From positions 5,658,501 to 5,722,500 of the forward strand of contig NC_015312.1 in assembly GCF_000196675.2 (NCBI RefSeq): a stretch of DNA of 64,000 nt. The letters run 5' to 3'. This document shows, piece after piece, positions 42,787 through 50,878 of this stretch. The position numbers and the translations under genes were made by a program. This stretch comes from Pseudonocardia benzenivorans CB1190 (lineage in GTDB: Bacteria > Actinomycetota > Actinomycetes > Mycobacteriales > Pseudonocardiaceae). The notes under the pieces were generated by a model. It ran no database searches. It saw only the letters and a program-made list of their open reading frames with translations, and had not been told where the DNA came from. How positions within the stretch are numbered: the first letter of the stretch is position 1; every line of letters begins with the position of its first letter.

Positions 42787-45189
42787 TCAGAGCTTCTGCA
42801 GCGGGACCCCGCCGATCAGCATCAGCCGCACCGTCCCGGAGCTGCCGAAGTCGATCGTCACCGTCGCGCGGGCGCCCGCGCCGTCGGACGCCACGACCGT
42901 GCCCAGGCCGTACTTGTCGTGGTTGACCCGGTCGCCGACGTCGAGGCTGATCGTCGACTGCTGCAGCGTGCGTTCGGGGACCCGCCAGTCGCCGCGGTCG
43001 GTCGCGCCCGGACGGCGACCGAACCCGAAGCGCCCCACCGGGGCCGCGGGCCGCCGGGTCTCCTCGCGACGCCAGTCGACCAGCTCGGCGGGCACCTCGT
43101 CGAGGAACCGCGACGCGGGGTTGACGCTCGGCTGCCCGAACGCCGTGCGCACGATCGCCCGCGACAGGTACAGCCGCTGCTGGGCCCTGGTGATGCCGAC
43201 GTAGGCCAGCCGCCGCTCCTCCGCCAGCTCCGCCGGGTCCCCCAGCGCGCGCATGTGCGGGAACACCCCGTCCTCCCAGCCGGTGAGGAACACGACCGGG
43301 AACTCCAGGCCCTTGGCCGTGTGCAGGGTCATCAGCGTGACCATGCCGGAGTCGTCGTCGGGGATGGAGTCGGCGTCGGCGACCAGGGCGACCCGCTCCA
43401 GGAACGCCGCCAGCGAGCCGGGCGCGGGCGCGCCGGCGTTGGTGTCGTCGGTGTCGAGCGCGGTCTCGCCCGACCCGATGACGGTGCCGTCGGGGTCGGA
43501 GGCGCCGCCGTCGAGGAGATCGGCGACCGCGGCGTCGCCCGCGAACTCGCGCGCGACCGTCACCAGCTCCGCGAGGTTCTCCAGCCGGGAGCCGTCCTGC
43601 GGGTCGTCGCTCGCCTCGAGCTCCGCGACGTAGCCCGTGCGGCCGTAGACGGCCTCCAGGATCTCGGCCGTGTCGTCGCCGCGGTCGACCAGCTCGCGCA
43701 GGTCGTCGAGCATCCGCTGGAACTCGGCGATGTTGCGCTGCGACCGGGTGGCCAAGGCCGGCAGCTCCTCCGGCTGCTCGGCGGCGATCCGCAACGCCCG
43801 CGAGAACGACGTGCGGTGCCGCTCGGCGTACTCGGCGACCAGCGACTCGGCGCGGTCACCGATGCCCCGCTTCGGGACGTTGAGGATGCGCCGCAGGCTG
43901 ACCGTGTCCTCCGGGTTGGACAGCACCCGCAGGTAGGCCAGCGCGTCGCGGATCTCGCGCCGCTCGTAGAACCGCACCCCGCCGACGACCTTGTACGGCA
44001 GCCCGACCCGCAGGAACACGTCCTCGAACACCCGCGACTGTGCGTTGGTCCGGTAGAAGACCGCGACGTCGCAGTTGCGGAACTCCCCCGAGTCGACCAG
44101 CCGGTCGATCTCCCCGGCGACGAACGAGGCCTCGTCGTGCTCGTTGTCGGCGACGTAGCCGACGACCTTCTCCCCGTCGCCCTGGTCGGACCACAGCCTC
44201 TTGTCGCGACGGTTGGCGTTGCGCGCGATGACGGCGTTCGCCGCCGAGAGGATCGTCTGCGTCGAGCGGTAGTTCTGCTCCAGCAGGATCGTCCGGGCGT
44301 TCGGGAAGTCCTGCTCGAACTCGACGATGTTGCGGATGCTCGCGCCGCGGAACGCGTAGATCGACTGGTCGGAGTCGCCGACGACGCACAGCTCGGCGGG
44401 CTCCGCGCCCGGGCTCGCCGGCTCGACCAGCTGGCGGACCAGCTCGTACTGCGCCTTGTTGGTGTCCTGGTACTCGTCGACGAGCACGTGCCGGAACCGG
44501 CGCCGGTAGTACTCCGCGACGGCGGGCAGCCGCGCCAGCAGCGACACCGTCTCCATGATCAGGTCGTCGAAGTCGAACGCGTTGGCCTGCCGCAGCCGCG
44601 ACTGGTAGCCGACGTAGACCTCCGCCACCCGGCGCTCGAAGTCGTTCCCGGCGCGCTCGGTGGCGTCGTCGGCGGACAGCAGCTCGTTCTTGAGGTTGGA
44701 GATCTGGGCCGCCAGCCCGCGGGCGGAGAACTTCTTCGGGTCGAGCTCCAGGTCGCGCGCGACGATGCCGACGAGCCTGCGCGAGTCGTCGGCGTCATAG
44801 ACCGAGAACGCGCTGCGCACGCCGAGGTGCTTGGCCTCCCGGCGCAGGATGCGCACGCACATGGAGTGGAACGTCGACACCCACATGGCGTTGGCCCGCC
44901 TGCCCACCAGCGCGTCGACGCGTTCCTTCATCTCGGCCGCGGCCTTGTTGGTGAACGTGATCGACATGATCTCGCCGGGGTGCACGTGCCGTTCGGCCAG
45001 CAGCCAGGCGATCCGGTGGGTGAGCACCCGCGTCTTGCCCGAGCCCGCCCCCGCGACGATCAACAGCGGTGAGCCCGCGTGCGTGACGGCCTCGACCTGG
45101 CGGGGGTTGAGGCCCTCGAGCAACGCGGCACCCCGCTCCGTCGTCGGACGGGCCGGGTTCTCGGACGGCAGTTCGAACAGCGCGCTCAT
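42787..45189 (-). CDS. pcrA: ATP-dependent DNA helicase UvrD1/PcrA
   Basis: 800 aa superfamily 1A 3'-5' helicase for nucleotide-excision repair and replication. Motifs: GLNPRQVEAVTHAGSPLLIVAGAGSGKT (Q motif and Walker A 47-53), ITFTNKAAAEMKERV (Ia), VDEYQDTN (II), VVGDSDQSIYAFRGA (III), LEQNYRS (IV), TLHTAKGLEF (V) and VGITRAQQRLYL (VI). The C-terminal Tudor-like domain is DRVNHDKYGLGTVVASDG. In mycobacteria this protein is stimulated by Ku. ATG 45189; TACCGT 9 nt upstream may be its -10, overlapping a LexA half site (TCGAAC 45193-45198). Confidence 0.96.
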   Translation of the reverse strand: MSALFELPSENPARPTTERGAALLEGLNPRQVEAVTHAGSPLLIVAGAGSGKTRVLTHRIAWLLAERHVHPGEIMSITFTNKAAAEMKERVDALVGRRANAMWVSTFHSMCVRILRREAKHLGVRSAFSVYDADDSRRLVGIVARDLELDPKKFSARGLAAQISNLKNELLSADDATERAGNDFERRVAEVYVGYQSRLRQANAFDFDDLIMETVSLLARLPAVAEYYRRRFRHVLVDEYQDTNKAQYELVRQLVEPASPGAEPAELCVVGDSDQSIYAFRGASIRNIVEFEQDFPNARTILLEQNYRSTQTILSAANAVIARNANRRDKRLWSDQGDGEKVVGYVADNEHDEASFVAGEIDRLVDSGEFRNCDVAVFYRTNAQSRVFEDVFLRVGLPYKVVGGVRFYERREIRDALAYLRVLSNPEDTVSLRRILNVPKRGIGDRAESLVAEYAERHRTSFSRALRIAAEQPEELPALATRSQRNIAEFQRMLDDLRELVDRGDDTAEILEAVYGRTGYVAELEASDDPQDGSRLENLAELVTVAREFAGDAAVADLLDGGASDPDGTVIGSGETALDTDDTNAGAPAPGSLAAFLERVALVADADSIPDDDSGMVTLMTLHTAKGLEFPVVFLTGWEDGVFPHMRALGDPAELAEERRLAYVGITRAQQRLYLSRAIVRTAFGQPSVNPASRFLDEVPAELVDWRREETRRPAAPVGRFGFGRRPGATDRGDWRVPERTLQQSTISLDVGDRVNHDKYGLGTVVASDGAGARATVTIDFGSSGTVRLMLIGGVPLQKL

Positions 45190-45244
45190 CGTTCGAACAC
45201 GGTACCGGCGAGGGACGACGGTGCGTGCCGCGGCGTGCGTGTGG

Positions 45245-45250
45245 CAAACT
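45245..45250 (+). promoter_or_regulatory. -10-like CAAACT before the aromatic leader peptide
   Basis: CAAACT ends 7 nt before the leader-peptide GTG at 45258. The leader mRNA would be leaderless, like known actinobacterial attenuator peptides. The -35 region is weak. Confidence 0.4.
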
Positions 45251-45257
45251 CGTCGGC

Positions 45258-45320
45258 GTGTCGGTCAGCGCCTCGCGATTTTTCTACGGGTACCGGATTC
45301 CGGTCCCCGTCGCCGCCTGA
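45258..45320 (+). CDS. Phe/Tyr-rich leader peptide of the chorismate mutase gene
   Basis: 20-codon reading frame GTG...TGA encoding VSVSASRFFYGYRIPVPVAA. Codons 8-12 read Phe-Phe-Tyr-Gly-Tyr, four aromatic residues in five, directly upstream of an aromatic-pathway gene. The segment 45287-45309 can fold (GGG-T-ACCGG att CCGGT-CCC) across the aromatic codons. A terminator-like hairpin follows at 45338-45363 and chorismate mutase starts at 45409. This is the layout of transcription attenuation by charged tRNA-Phe/Tyr. The peptide is seen directly; the regulation is inferred. I know of no description of it. Confidence 0.65.
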   Translation: MSVSASRFFYGYRIPVPVAA

Positions 45321-45337
45321 CGCAACAGAGCCCCGAC

Positions 45338-45363
45338 GCCCCGGAGTCCATCGGACCCGGGGC
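45338..45363 (+). terminator. Attenuator hairpin upstream of chorismate mutase
   Basis: Stem GCCCCGG-A-GTCC / GGAC-CCGGGGC, 11 bp with one bulged A and a 3-nt loop, 17 nt after the leader-peptide stop and 45 nt before the chorismate mutase ATG. The following bases (GCTTGCATG) are only mildly U-rich. Confidence 0.6.
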
Positions 45364-45408
45364 GCTTGCATGTCACGGGCCGGTGGACCGCGCACCCAGG
45401 AGGAGAAC

Positions 45409-45693
45409 ATGTCCGTGAACACCGAGCCCGCCGCCGACACCGACGACGCCACCGACATCGACGCGCTCCGCCGCGAGATCGACCGGCTCGACGCCGAGAT
45501 CCTGCGCCTGGTCAAGGAGCGCACCGACGTCTCCCGGCGCATCGGTGCCGTCCGGATGGCGGGCGGCGGCCCGCGCATCGTCTACAGCCGCGAGATCCAC
45601 GTGCTCGCCCGGTTCCGCGAGCTGGGCGAGGAGGGCCGCGAGCTCGCGATGCTCCTGCTGCGCCTCGGCCGCGGACGCCTCGGCGGACGCTGA
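45409..45693 (+). CDS. Chorismate mutase, AroQ class
   Basis: 94 aa intracellular enzyme converting chorismate to prephenate, the branch point to Phe and Tyr. ATG 45409 follows a perfect AGGAGG. DIDALRREIDRLDAEILRLVKERTDVSRRIGAVRMAGG is helix 1 of the AroQ fold with the active-site Arg/Lys. VYSREIHVLARFRELGEEGRELAMLLLRLGRGRLG completes it. Homologous in size and place to Rv0948c, which needs DAHP synthase for full activity. It is preceded by an aromatic leader peptide and hairpin, suggesting feedback by aminoacyl-tRNA supply. Confidence 0.93.
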   Translation: MSVNTEPAADTDDATDIDALRREIDRLDAEILRLVKERTDVSRRIGAVRMAGGGPRIVYSREIHVLARFRELGEEGRELAMLLLRLGRGRLGGR

Positions 45694-45750
45694 CGCCCGG
45701 ACCACCCGAAATCCCGCCACCGGCGGCCTCTGCGGTGGCACAGTGGAGTC

Positions 45751-46074
45751 ATGGGGACCGTCTTCGGCATCGTCGCTTTCGTCATCGCGCTCGTGGGAAC
45801 GCTCGTGGCGCTCGGCCACGTCGGATACCTCGCGATGCTCAACAAGAGTGCGAAGGAGCGCGGCCTGTCCGGCGGCGCCACCAGCGACTACGTCAACAGC
45901 CGGTGGAAGGTCGCCGGCGGCACCGCGCTCGTCGCGCTGATCGGCCTGCTCTTCACGACGGGTGGGGTCGTGCCGGACATCATCGGCATCCTGCTCGCCG
46001 GCGGCGCGGGCGTCGCGGCGAAGGGCGCGCTCGACGCGACGCGACGCGAGTTCCGCGGCCAGTTGCCGCGCTGA
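45751..46074 (+). CDS. Small membrane protein of unknown function
   Basis: 107 aa starting at ATG 45751 with GGAG just upstream (also CACAGT 6 nt before the start). Two clear helices, TVFGIVAFVIALVGTLVALGHVGYLAML (3-30) and ALVALIGLLFTTGGVVPDIIGILLAGGAGVAAKGAL, enclose a polar loop with YVNSRWKVAGG; a basic tail follows. No family recognised. It lies 57 bp after chorismate mutase and could share its transcript. Confidence 0.65.
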   Translation: MGTVFGIVAFVIALVGTLVALGHVGYLAMLNKSAKERGLSGGATSDYVNSRWKVAGGTALVALIGLLFTTGGVVPDIIGILLAGGAGVAAKGALDATRREFRGQLPR

Positions 46075-46701
46075 CCGGCCCGCCGCACGGGGTCGGCCGC
46101 ACGGGTTCGGCGGCCGCACGGGTTCGGCGGCCGCACGGGTTCGGCGGCCGCACGGGTTCGGCGGCCGCACGGGGTCGGCCGCACGGGGATCGACTCAGCA
46201 GGATTGGCCGCCCCTGGTCGGCCAGGCCGGGGGATCGGCTGCGCTGGATCGGCCGCAGGGGATCGGCCACGCAGGATCGGGCGCGCGGCGTCACGCGCGC
46301 TCGGTTGCGCCGTTCGCAGTAGACCGACGGTCACGCAGGCCGTCCGAGCGGTCGCGACGCGTGATCTCCCCCGACCGGGTGGTCCTCGGGCGGAAGGTCC
46401 TTTCGGCGCCCTCGACGGCGGCCGTTCGGAGGCACCGCTCGGCGAATCGTGCCGATCGACCCAGGGGGCGGCGGGACGAACGGTCCAGAGTCCGCCACTG
46501 CCTGGCCGTTCGCAGCGACCGCCGGGCGCGTGAGTGATCGACTGCGGACTGCGACCAACGGCTCAACGGTCGCCGGGAGTCGGTGAGCGGAAATCGCGCT
46601 TTCAGCGCCTTGTCGATGAGCGGGCGAGTAGCACTTGGTGAACATTCTGTGCGTCCGGTAATTGTGGTCGGGTCACTTCACCCGAAGGAGGACGACAGAT
46701 C
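46075..46701. other. 627-bp gene-free stretch
   Basis: Contains the 17-bp tandem repeat (46087-46182), a degenerate GATCGGC-type repeat zone (46197-46290), and an approximately 400-bp stretch of lower GC without a convincing gene. TTGGTG-N18-TAATTG (46635-46664) is a candidate promoter for the gene at 46702. Open frames present on both strands show no protein-like composition. Confidence 0.5.
46087..46182. repeat. 17-bp tandem repeat (4 perfect units plus 14-bp variants)
   Basis: Unit ACGGGTTCGGCGGCCGC, four exact copies at 46101-46168. They are bordered on each side by a 14-bp variant ACGGGGTCGGCCGC (46087-46100 and 46169-46182). Each unit contains GCGGCCGC. The unit length is not a multiple of 3, supporting a non-coding VNTR. 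Confidence 0.9.
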
Positions 46702-47865
46702 GTGGTCGCGTTCGCTCAGCGTCGTGGCTCTCGTCAGGAGCCGAGCTTCGTCTCTGTCGGAGAGCTGTTGCGGCGCAACATTCCTGCGGCTGACGCCGAC
46801 AACGACGACGTGACCACCGATCCGGCCGCCGTTCCCGAACCGCGCGAGCCCGAATACGTCTCCGTCGGCAGCCTGCTCCGCCGCGAAGGCCGCGCCCCGC
46901 ATTCCTTCGACCGCCCCCTGAAGCCCCGGGCGAGCCGCGCGGAGAAGTCCGCGGACGAGCTCGCCGCGAAGCGCGCCGCCGGGCGGCGCAAGACGACGGC
47001 CGCAGCCGCCGCCATGCTCACGATCGGCGGCGTCCTCGGCGCCGCCGTCCTCACCGACGCGGCCTCCAACTCCTCGGCCGCTCAGGACCAGCTCGACGGC
47101 AGCTTCCCCGGCCGCGGCATCCCCGGTGACGGGGCCGCCGCGGCGCTGCCGTCCTCCGGCGGAGGCAACGCGCTGAACGCGGGTGTCGGCGCTCCGACGT
47201 CATGGATGAACGTGGCGTTCCCGTCCTCACTGCCCTCGGGCTCGCCGCAGGCCGCCGCGTTCGGTGGCGGTACGGGCGGCAGCGCCGGGGGCACCGGCGG
47301 CCTCCTGTTCGGCAGCGGCGGCACGGGCGCCCCGGGTGGCGTCGCCCCGGGTGCCGGTGGCGCCACCACGCCCGGCGTTGGCGGCGGTACGGGCGGCCCG
47401 GGCGGGAACAGCTCGACGCGACCCAGCGACGTCACCACGCCGCAGAACAACCCGGTCCTGGAGCAGACGGTCGACAGCGTCACCCACCCCGTCTCCCAGG
47501 TGGTGGAGCAGGTGGGCGGCCAGACCCCGCTCAAGCCGGTCACCGACCGCGTCGCCGGCGCGGTCGACGGCGCGGGCAAGGGCCTCGGCAAGACGGTCGG
47601 CGCGGCGGGCGGCCTGGTCACGAAGGCAGCGGAGCCGGTCACCAAGCCCGTCCTCGAGCTCGCCGCCCCGGTCACCGACACCGTCACGAAGGTCCTGCCG
47701 CCGGTCGCACCCGTCGTCGCGGCGCTCAAGCCGTCCAACCCCGCACCTGCGGGCGGCACGCAGCAGTCCGTCGTCGAGACCGTCGGGCGCGGCGCGCAGG
47801 GCGTCGTCGAGGGAGCTGGTGAGACCGTCGGCGGGCTTCTCGGCGGCCTGACCGGTCGTCGATGA
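46702..47865 (+). CDS. Gly/Ala/Pro/Thr-rich single-pass surface protein with paired VSVGxLLRR motif
   Basis: 387 aa starting at GTG 46702 after GGAGG. The cytoplasmic N-terminus carries the same motif twice: PSFVSVGELLRR (15-26) and PEYVSVGSLLRREG (about 51-64). A basic Ala-rich segment and one membrane helix (TTAAAAAMLTIGGVLGAAVLT, about 98-118) lead to an outer part of Gly-rich (GGGTGGSAGGTGG) and Val/Thr/Pro repeats (VTKAAEPVTKPVLELAAPVTDTV). I do not recognise a catalytic domain. The duplicated motif may be a docking site; the outer part looks like a cell-wall spacer. Isolated between repeat regions. Confidence 0.65.
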   Translation: MVAFAQRRGSRQEPSFVSVGELLRRNIPAADADNDDVTTDPAAVPEPREPEYVSVGSLLRREGRAPHSFDRPLKPRASRAEKSADELAAKRAAGRRKTTAAAAAMLTIGGVLGAAVLTDAASNSSAAQDQLDGSFPGRGIPGDGAAAALPSSGGGNALNAGVGAPTSWMNVAFPSSLPSGSPQAAAFGGGTGGSAGGTGGLLFGSGGTGAPGGVAPGAGGATTPGVGGGTGGPGGNSSTRPSDVTTPQNNPVLEQTVDSVTHPVSQVVEQVGGQTPLKPVTDRVAGAVDGAGKGLGKTVGAAGGLVTKAAEPVTKPVLELAAPVTDTVTKVLPPVAPVVAALKPSNPAPAGGTQQSVVETVGRGAQGVVEGAGETVGGLLGGLTGRR

Positions 47866-48199
47866 CCCCCTGAACCTCGGGTCGCCTGCTCGGCGACCTG
47901 TACCTGATCGGTGTCCCGCCCGGTGATCGCCGAGGGAGGGAGTGAGCGCACCGACTGCGCTCATCCCTGTTCCGCCGATCCCCGGTGCTCGGCCCGGTTC
48001 CGCGGGGCCCGGCCACCCGCCCTCCCTGTGCGGTGATCGCCGTCTCCGGGACATGGGCGCCACCTGCTGCGCTCACGTCCCGGTTTCGATGATCACGCGG
48101 CCGGGCGGCCGGGCTGATCGCGTGGCCCTGCCGAGACGCCCGAACATGCGGTGATCGCGGTTCCAGGGACATGGGCGCAGCAGACTGCGCCCAGGTCCC
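47866..48199. repeat. Hairpin-repeat array, left part (copies 1, 2 and left portion of 3)
   Basis: Copies at about 47923-47981 (degenerate), 48033-48096 and 48151-48199 (cut by IS21). Unit of about 64 bp: GTGATCGCCGTCTCCGGGAC, then ATGGGCGCC, a short loop, TGCGCTCAC, GTCCCGGTTTCGATGATCAC. It is an imperfect palindrome whose arms pair GTGATC/GATCAC, CCGGGAC/GTCCCGG and GCGC/GCGC. Units start 110-118 bp apart. No gene in this stretch. Confidence 0.8.
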
Positions 48200-48332
48200 T
48201 GTTGACAGCGGCCAGTCCAAACTCCCCGTAGGCGGCCATTTACCGCCCCACTGATGGCCAGCGATCTCCCCGCTGGCGGCCAGATATCTCCCCGGTGATC
48301 AAGCATCCGATGCCGGTGGTGAGGGTCTGCCG

Positions 48333-49979
48333 GTGAAGCGAGACGAGGAGATCATGGAGATCCTGGAGGCGTTCGACCTCACGGGCAGTTACCGCGCCGC
48401 CGCGGAGTTGGCCGGTTGTGATCACCACACCGTCGCCCGCTATGTGGCGCTGCGGGAGGCCGGTCAACCCCCGGTCGCTCGCGAGCACCGGGCACGACCG
48501 ATCGATGAGTACCTGGACAAGATCGAAGAACTGGTGGTGCGCTCCGACGGGCGGGTGCGCGCCGACGTGGTGCACGAGCGGCTGCTCGCGATGGGCTTCA
48601 CCGGCGGGGAGCGCACCACCCGCCGCACCGTCGCGCAGGTGAAGGCCCGGCTGCGGGCCGGGCAGCGGCGGGTGTTTCGGCCGTGGGTGGTCGAGCCGGG
48701 GCTGTGGCTGCAGTGGGACTGGGGCGAGGGCCCCCGCGTTGCCGGGCGCCGCACGAATCTGTGGTGCGCGTGGCTGGCCTGGTCGCGGTTCCGGGTCGTG
48801 CTCGCGGTCTTCGACCGCACCCTGCCCACGATCGTGGCCTGCATCGACACCACGCTGCGCCGGCTGGGCGGGGTGCCGACCTACGCGCTGACCGACAACG
48901 AACGCACCGTGTCGGTCGATCATGTCGCGGGGATCGCGGTGCGCCACCCGGAGATCGTCGCGGTCGGGCGGCACTACGGGATGACGATCCGCACCTGCGT
49001 GCCGGCGGACCCGCAGTCCAAGGGCGGGTCCGAAGCGACGGTGCGGATCTCCAAGGCCGACCTCGTCCCGACCGCGGCGAACCTGCTCGAGGAGTACCGC
49101 ACCTTCGCTCAGCTTGAGACGGCGTGTCGAAGCTTCTGCGAGCAGGTCAACGCGCGGCCGCATCGGGAGACCCGCCGCCCGCCGGTCGAGGCGTTGGCCG
49201 AGGAACGCACCCGGCTGCATCCGTTGCCCGATCGGCCGTTCACCGTCGCGTTCGGCACGACCCGGCGGGTGAACTGGGACGCCACCGTCTCGGTCGACGG
49301 GGTGCGCTACTCGGTGCCGCATCAGCTGGTCGACACTCGAGTCTGGGTCCGGTTCCACGGCGACGACCTGGTCATCACCGCCGTCGATGCCCCGTTGGAG
49401 GGGCACGGACCCGGCAGCGGCCCCACAGAGGTCGCCCGCCATGCCCGCTCGACGCCGGGCACGCCCTCGATCCGCGACGAGCATTACCCGCCACCCACCA
49501 CGGCCGCGAACGCCGCCGGAGAACGCACCCCACGCGCGGGCAGTGCCGCGGAGGCCGAGTTCCTGGCGCTCGGCCCGGGCGCAGCGTCCTGGCTGGTCGA
49601 GGCGGCCGGGGCGGGTGCGCGCGGGGTGCGCCGGAAGATGGCCGAAGCGGTCGCGCTGGCGAAGCTGCACCCACCCGGCGAGGTCGACCGCGCGCTGGGC
49701 ACGGCCGCGGTCGCGGGCCGGTTCGCCGAGAACGACGTCCTGCGCATCCTCGCCCACCAAGCCGGCCGCAACGTCAACAAGCCCACCATCCGCGCCAGCG
49801 AGGACCACAGCTTGCAACCCGGCACTTCCGCCTGGTCCGGCTTCGGCATCACCCCACCACCCGAAACCGACCCGTCAGGGCTCGACCCGGCAGGGCTCGA
49901 CCCGGCAGGGCTCGACCCGGCAGGGCTCGACCCGGCAGGGCTCGACCCGGCAGGGCTCGACCCGGCAGGGCCGTCATGA
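48333..49979 (+). CDS. istA: IS21-family transposase IstA
   Basis: 548 aa DDE integrase-fold transposase. N-terminal helix-turn-helix (EIMEILEAFDLTGSYRAAAELAGCDHHTVARYVALREAG), then the catalytic core with Asp129 (LQWDWGEGP), Asp188 (ALTDNERTV) and Glu234 (GGSEATVR). Downstream is the Mu-type C-terminal beta domain (TRRVNWDATVSVDGVRYSVPHQLV). The last about 35 residues are a (GLDPA)n tail from six exact 15-bp repeats, not a feature of the family. The stop overlaps the istB start (ATGA). All catalytic residues are intact, so the element may be active. Confidence 0.93.
   Translation: MKRDEEIMEILEAFDLTGSYRAAAELAGCDHHTVARYVALREAGQPPVAREHRARPIDEYLDKIEELVVRSDGRVRADVVHERLLAMGFTGGERTTRRTVAQVKARLRAGQRRVFRPWVVEPGLWLQWDWGEGPRVAGRRTNLWCAWLAWSRFRVVLAVFDRTLPTIVACIDTTLRRLGGVPTYALTDNERTVSVDHVAGIAVRHPEIVAVGRHYGMTIRTCVPADPQSKGGSEATVRISKADLVPTAANLLEEYRTFAQLETACRSFCEQVNARPHRETRRPPVEALAEERTRLHPLPDRPFTVAFGTTRRVNWDATVSVDGVRYSVPHQLVDTRVWVRFHGDDLVITAVDAPLEGHGPGSGPTEVARHARSTPGTPSIRDEHYPPPTTAANAAGERTPRAGSAAEAEFLALGPGAASWLVEAAGAGARGVRRKMAEAVALAKLHPPGEVDRALGTAAVAGRFAENDVLRILAHQAGRNVNKPTIRASEDHSLQPGTSAWSGFGITPPPETDPSGLDPAGLDPAGLDPAGLDPAGLDPAGLDPAGPS
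49878..49967 (+). repeat. 15-bp minisatellite at the istA 3' end (6 copies)
   Basis: GGGCTCGACCCGGCA repeated six times without a mismatch, encoding (GLDPA)6 in the istA frame. Exact identity suggests recent expansion. Confidence 0.95.
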
Positions 49980-50767
49980 ACGCGGCCACCGGATCAGTGC
50001 CGGCATCGGGCGGGGACCCGCTCGCCGAGGCCGTCGCGCTGACGCGGCGGTTGAAGCTGCCCCACATCCGCCGCCACCTCGTCGAACTCGTGCCCACCGC
50101 GCGAGCACAACGCTGGGACCATGCCGAGCTCGTCCGGGTGCTGCTGGCCGAGGAAGCCGCCGGCCGCGACGCGACGAACCTGCGCACCCGCCGCCAACGA
50201 GCTGGGTTCCCCGCCGGCAAGACGTTGCACGACTGGGACGCGGGCGCGTCCTGCATCCCGCGCCCCACCCAAGACGCCCTCACCTCGCTGGAGTGGGTCA
50301 GCCGGCGGGAGAACCTCTGCGTCTGCGGGCCGTCCGGGACCGGGAAGTCCCACTTCTGCGAAGCCCTCGGTCAGGCCGCGGTCGAGACGGGGATGACCGT
50401 GGCCTGGTTCACCATCGAAGACCTCGGCGCCCTCGTGCGTCGTCACCGCGCCGACGACTCGATCACCCGCGCACTCGCGAGACTGATCCGCACGGACCTG
50501 ATCATCGTCGACGACATCGGGCTCCTGCCGGTCAGCCCGGACGCCGCGGAAGGGTTCTACCGGCTCGTCGATGCCGCCTACGAACGCCGCTCCCTGGCCA
50601 TCTCCAGCAACCTGCACCCGTCAGGATTCGACGAGATCATGCCCAAGACCCTGGCCACCGCCACGGTCGACCGGCTCCTGCACCACGCCCACATCGTCGT
50701 CACCGACGGTGACAGCTACCGGCTCGCACAAGCCACCGCCGGCAAGGGGGTGAGCCCGTTGAGCTGA
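49976..50767 (+). CDS. istB: IS21-family helper ATPase IstB
   Basis: 263 aa AAA+ (DnaC-like) ATPase that delivers target DNA to IstA. Walker A GPSGTGKS (118-125), Walker B LIIVDDIG, and sensor region RRSLAISSNLHPSGFDEIMP. The N-terminal IstB domain (LTRRLKLPHIRRHLVELVPTARAQRWDHAELVRVLLAEE) is complete. Start ATG 49976 overlaps the istA stop, so translation is coupled. Confidence 0.94.
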   Translation: MNAATGSVPASGGDPLAEAVALTRRLKLPHIRRHLVELVPTARAQRWDHAELVRVLLAEEAAGRDATNLRTRRQRAGFPAGKTLHDWDAGASCIPRPTQDALTSLEWVSRRENLCVCGPSGTGKSHFCEALGQAAVETGMTVAWFTIEDLGALVRRHRADDSITRALARLIRTDLIIVDDIGLLPVSPDAAEGFYRLVDAAYERRSLAISSNLHPSGFDEIMPKTLATATVDRLLHHAHIVVTDGDSYRLAQATAGKGVSPLS

Positions 50768-50878
50768 CCACGCACGACCGAGGCGGGGAAATATCTGGCC
50801 GCCGTCGGGGAGAAGTATCTGGCCACCAGTGGGGAGAACTACTGGCCGCCAGCGGGGAGATCAAGCTGGCCGTTGACA

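Larger units (their letters stand above)
48200..50878 (+). mobile_element. IS21-family insertion sequence, complete
   Basis: 2679 bp with TG...CA ends: left TGTTGACAGCGGCCAG, right (reversed) TGTCAACGGCCAG. CCC flanks both sides (48197-48199 and 50879-50881), or CCCTG if the element is taken to start at TTGACA (48202), consistent with a short target duplication. Four copies of a GCGGCCAGATATCTCCCC-like repeat lie inside the left end (48208-48227, 48232-48249, 48254-48271, 48276-48293) and four inverted copies inside the right end (50784-50802, 50807-50825, 50831-50849, 50854-50872), the multiple terminal sites typical of IS21. It carries istA and istB and is inserted in copy 3 of the hairpin-repeat array. 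Confidence 0.92.

Noticed and set aside
45187..45204. LexA box at the uvrD1/pcrA promoter
   Set aside because: TCGAAC is present but the partner half reads TACCGG instead of GTTCGA; only a half site.
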